Assembly (NCBI GenBank): GCA_002340515.1
Contig: DDMF01000031.1
Coordinates: forward strand, 17,351-47,926
Direction of reading: 5' to 3'
Length of the DNA: 30,576 nt
Origin: Rhodobacteraceae bacterium UBA2553
GTDB lineage: Bacteria; Pseudomonadota; Alphaproteobacteria; Rhodobacterales; Rhodobacteraceae
Made by a program: the position numbers and the translations under genes. Positions 29,170-30,576 of this stretch are shown piece by piece; the stretch's first letter is position 1, and each line of letters starts with the position of its first letter. Below the pieces are notes generated by a model, which worked only from the letters and a program-made list of their open reading frames with translations, ran no database searches and had not been told where the DNA came from.

Positions 29170-30129
29170 CTAGTTAGTGTCCTTGGGCGGGTTTTGCAAT
29201 TCCTCGACGTCAATTGTGGTCGCATTTGCCTTTTGACGCGTCATATGCCGCCAGATGAGAAAAGCCACAACCATTGAAATGGTTTGCATCATAATGGACG
29301 TGCCCACAAACGGGCCGTCCAGCTGTGGCGTGGTCAGATATAGCGATAGCCCATCCATGCTTCCCGCATTTCCAAGCAACAAAAGCATGGCATTGTTGGC
29401 CATATGCAACCCAGCCGCCGCACCAATGTTGCCGGTTTGTAGGGTGATCAGCGCCAGAATTATCCCAACCACAGTTGTATGAAGCGCATAGAAATAGGCG
29501 TTTGTCCCAAAGGTGCCGGGGTCGAAATGCAGGGCACCAAAAATCAGCGATGGCAAAACGGCCCATATCCAAACAGACGAAAATCGCGCGCGCAACTGTT
29601 GTAATAGATAGCCGCGAAACACCAGCTCTTCTGCCATGATCTGAATGAAGATTAAGGCCAGAGCGGGGATTAGAAACATAATCCATACATTGAGGGGCAG
29701 GTTCTGAAAGGTCTCAATCGCCCCTCCCTTTGGCAGCGGCAAAAGGCCGGTCGCTTCCAACGCAGTGGTGATAGCGGACAGCGCCCACGCCGCGAGCAAC
29801 CCAAAGAAAAAATGCCGCCAGTTCACCCGACCAAGCGCGCCAAAGAGGCTGCGATAGGGGCGTTTGTGCAGAAACTTGACCACCAGCCAAAGCCCAAGAT
29901 GATAGCCAAGGAAGGTGGCGAAAAACACCATTGCTTTTGCGGGCGTGTTGGCCGCGACAATTCCTTGCGGCGTGGCGCCAATCAGCCTTGCCCCCGCCAC
30001 GATGATGCCAAATGTGGCGGCAAAAAAGGCCACATGGATCAGGAAAAGACCCAAAAGGCTGCGCCAAATCTCGGCGCGTTTCAGGGCAGGCTGCCAAAAT
30101 GGCTGTGGGGTTGGGTCAGGGTGTGACAC
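29170..30129 (-). CDS. CPBP family intramembrane metalloprotease
   Basis: A 319-residue polytopic membrane protein with the CPBP (CAAX protease and bacteriocin-processing, ABI) motifs. Motif 1 is EELVFRG with Glu167, Glu168 and Arg172; motif 2 is FGALHF with His201; motif 3 is HMANN with His242 and Asn246. The first third contains extra membrane helices. Such proteins cleave substrates inside or near the membrane; bacterial substrates are mostly unknown. GTG at 30129 is preferred over the TTG at 30153 because AAAGGA lies six bases before it. It lies upstream of accD with a gap of 25 bases, and divergent from a lipoprotein gene. Confidence 0.9.
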   Translation of the reverse strand: MSHPDPTPQPFWQPALKRAEIWRSLLGLFLIHVAFFAATFGIIVAGARLIGATPQGIVAANTPAKAMVFFATFLGYHLGLWLVVKFLHKRPYRSLFGALGRVNWRHFFFGLLAAWALSAITTALEATGLLPLPKGGAIETFQNLPLNVWIMFLIPALALIFIQIMAEELVFRGYLLQQLRARFSSVWIWAVLPSLIFGALHFDPGTFGTNAYFYALHTTVVGIILALITLQTGNIGAAAGLHMANNAMLLLLGNAGSMDGLSLYLTTPQLDGPFVGTSIMMQTISMVVAFLIWRHMTRQKANATTIDVEELQNPPKDTN

Positions 30130-30257
30130 AGGGCGTCCTTTGGATTTCTTCAAAGCTTACCGGGCTTTGCGGGTATGGCAACGGGGAAAACGATGAAAAT
30201 GTCGCCTTGTCCGGGCAGGGTCGCTCGGCTATGTCAGTTTTGAATTTGGAGGGGCCG

Positions 30258-30576
30258 ATGCTGCGTTTGTTTGGTGTATTTGTTGTGTTGATTGGTCTGG
30301 CGGGCTGCATGGGCAATCGTGAAGGTGCCGCAGGGGGGGCTGGGCTTTTGTCCGGAAATGGCAACTCGAAAGCCGCACAACCCAAGCTGAAAGTACAAAA
30401 ACAACGCGCAGTTTTAGGGGGCGCTATCACTGTCGCTGGCCCGAAAGGATATTGTGTTGATCTGTCTGGCGTAAGCGACACCGAAAGCGGGGCGTTTGTC
30501 CCGCTCGGGGCCTGCGCGGCCATTTCTGGTCGCCGCGCTGATGCTGCCCCTAAAAGCCTTCGATTTTTAGCGGCTG
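30258..30576 (+). CDS. Putative lipoprotein, N-terminal part (3' end outside window)
   Basis: A reading frame starting at ATG 30258 with ribosome binding site TTGGAGGGG (30246-30254) stays open to the window end (106 codons). Residues 1-16 are a hydrophobic signal peptide ending in the lipobox LAGC, with the lipid-modified Cys at 17. The next residues are Gly/Ala/Asn-rich, as in typical outer-membrane lipoproteins. Later parts contain VAGPKGYCVDLSGVSDTESG and LGACAAISGRR. The fold is not recognised and the 3' end is missing. The frame agrees with codon use of the neighbours, whereas the opposite-strand ORF over the same region is a shadow. Confidence 0.72.
   Translation, partial: MLRLFGVFVVLIGLAGCMGNREGAAGGAGLLSGNGNSKAAQPKLKVQKQRAVLGGAITVAGPKGYCVDLSGVSDTESGAFVPLGACAAISGRRADAAPKSLRFLAA

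Noticed and set aside
30116..30523. Minus-strand frame of 135 codons at the right end
   Set aside because: It overlaps the divergent promoter region and the lipoprotein gene, which has a good ribosome binding site, signal peptide and lipobox in the other direction.
1..30576. CRISPR array, insertion sequence or prophage
   Set aside because: No regularly spaced direct repeats, transposase, integrase or phage structural genes were seen on either strand.

Overview
The window looks like chromosomal DNA from a marine alphaproteobacterium of the Rhodobacterales (Roseobacter group). The evidence is indirect: moderately high GC, rpmI-rplT and pheS/pheT near each other, TRAP transporter genes, accD-folC linkage, and proteins (YtoQ, DUF1801, ASCH, CPBP, COG4941 sigma factor) typical of that group. 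No insertion sequence, integrase, prophage, CRISPR array or rRNA operon was seen. Both ends cut through genes (pyk on the left, a lipoprotein on the right).

Layout. (1) 1-1700: the 3' part of pyk, a 75-residue membrane protein, then rpmI-rplT ending in a clear terminator. (2) 1750-4051: rpiB on the minus strand, then a two-gene unit of a YciI/DGPF-domain protein and a COG4941 (ECF42-type) sigma factor. A TGTCGA-N17-CGTC element lies upstream of this unit and resembles the promoter reported for that sigma group. (3) 4115-8812: pheS and pheT, separated by a 54-residue membrane peptide, an unrecognised AT-richer 152-residue ORF and an ASCH-domain protein, closed by a terminator. (4) 8829-12590: ytoQ, mscL, a tRNA with anticodon CAU and its promoter, a DUF1801 protein and a medium-chain reductase with a divergent LysR regulator.

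(5) 12563-19880 is the most interesting block. A leftward unit of a RpiR-type regulator, TAXI-type solute receptor, fused TRAP permease and universal stress protein faces a rightward unit of a class III aminotransferase and a BKACE (DUF849) enzyme. Both ends have strong terminators. The shared 124-bp promoter region holds three copies of TTTGTTTC spaced 21 and 31 bp, with one copy inside the spacer of each candidate divergent promoter. My inference is one regulon that imports an amino compound, transaminates it to a beta-keto acid and cleaves that with acetyl-CoA.

(6) 19901-21636: ald, encoding alanine dehydrogenase with its catalytic residues intact, divergent from an Lrp/AsnC regulator, with an Lrp-like operator between them. 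(7) 21633-24974: an MFS transporter, zapE and a bestrophin-like channel gene overlapping zapE by 4 bp. (8) 25095-26539: a periplasmic rhodanese-like protein and a membrane-anchored LysM protein with internal repeats. (9) 26813-30129: a CPBP intramembrane protease, accD and folC in one leftward unit, with a terminator-like hairpin between accD and folC. (10) 30258 to the end: the start of a lipoprotein gene.

All names rest on motif reading and memory of protein families. No database search was possible.
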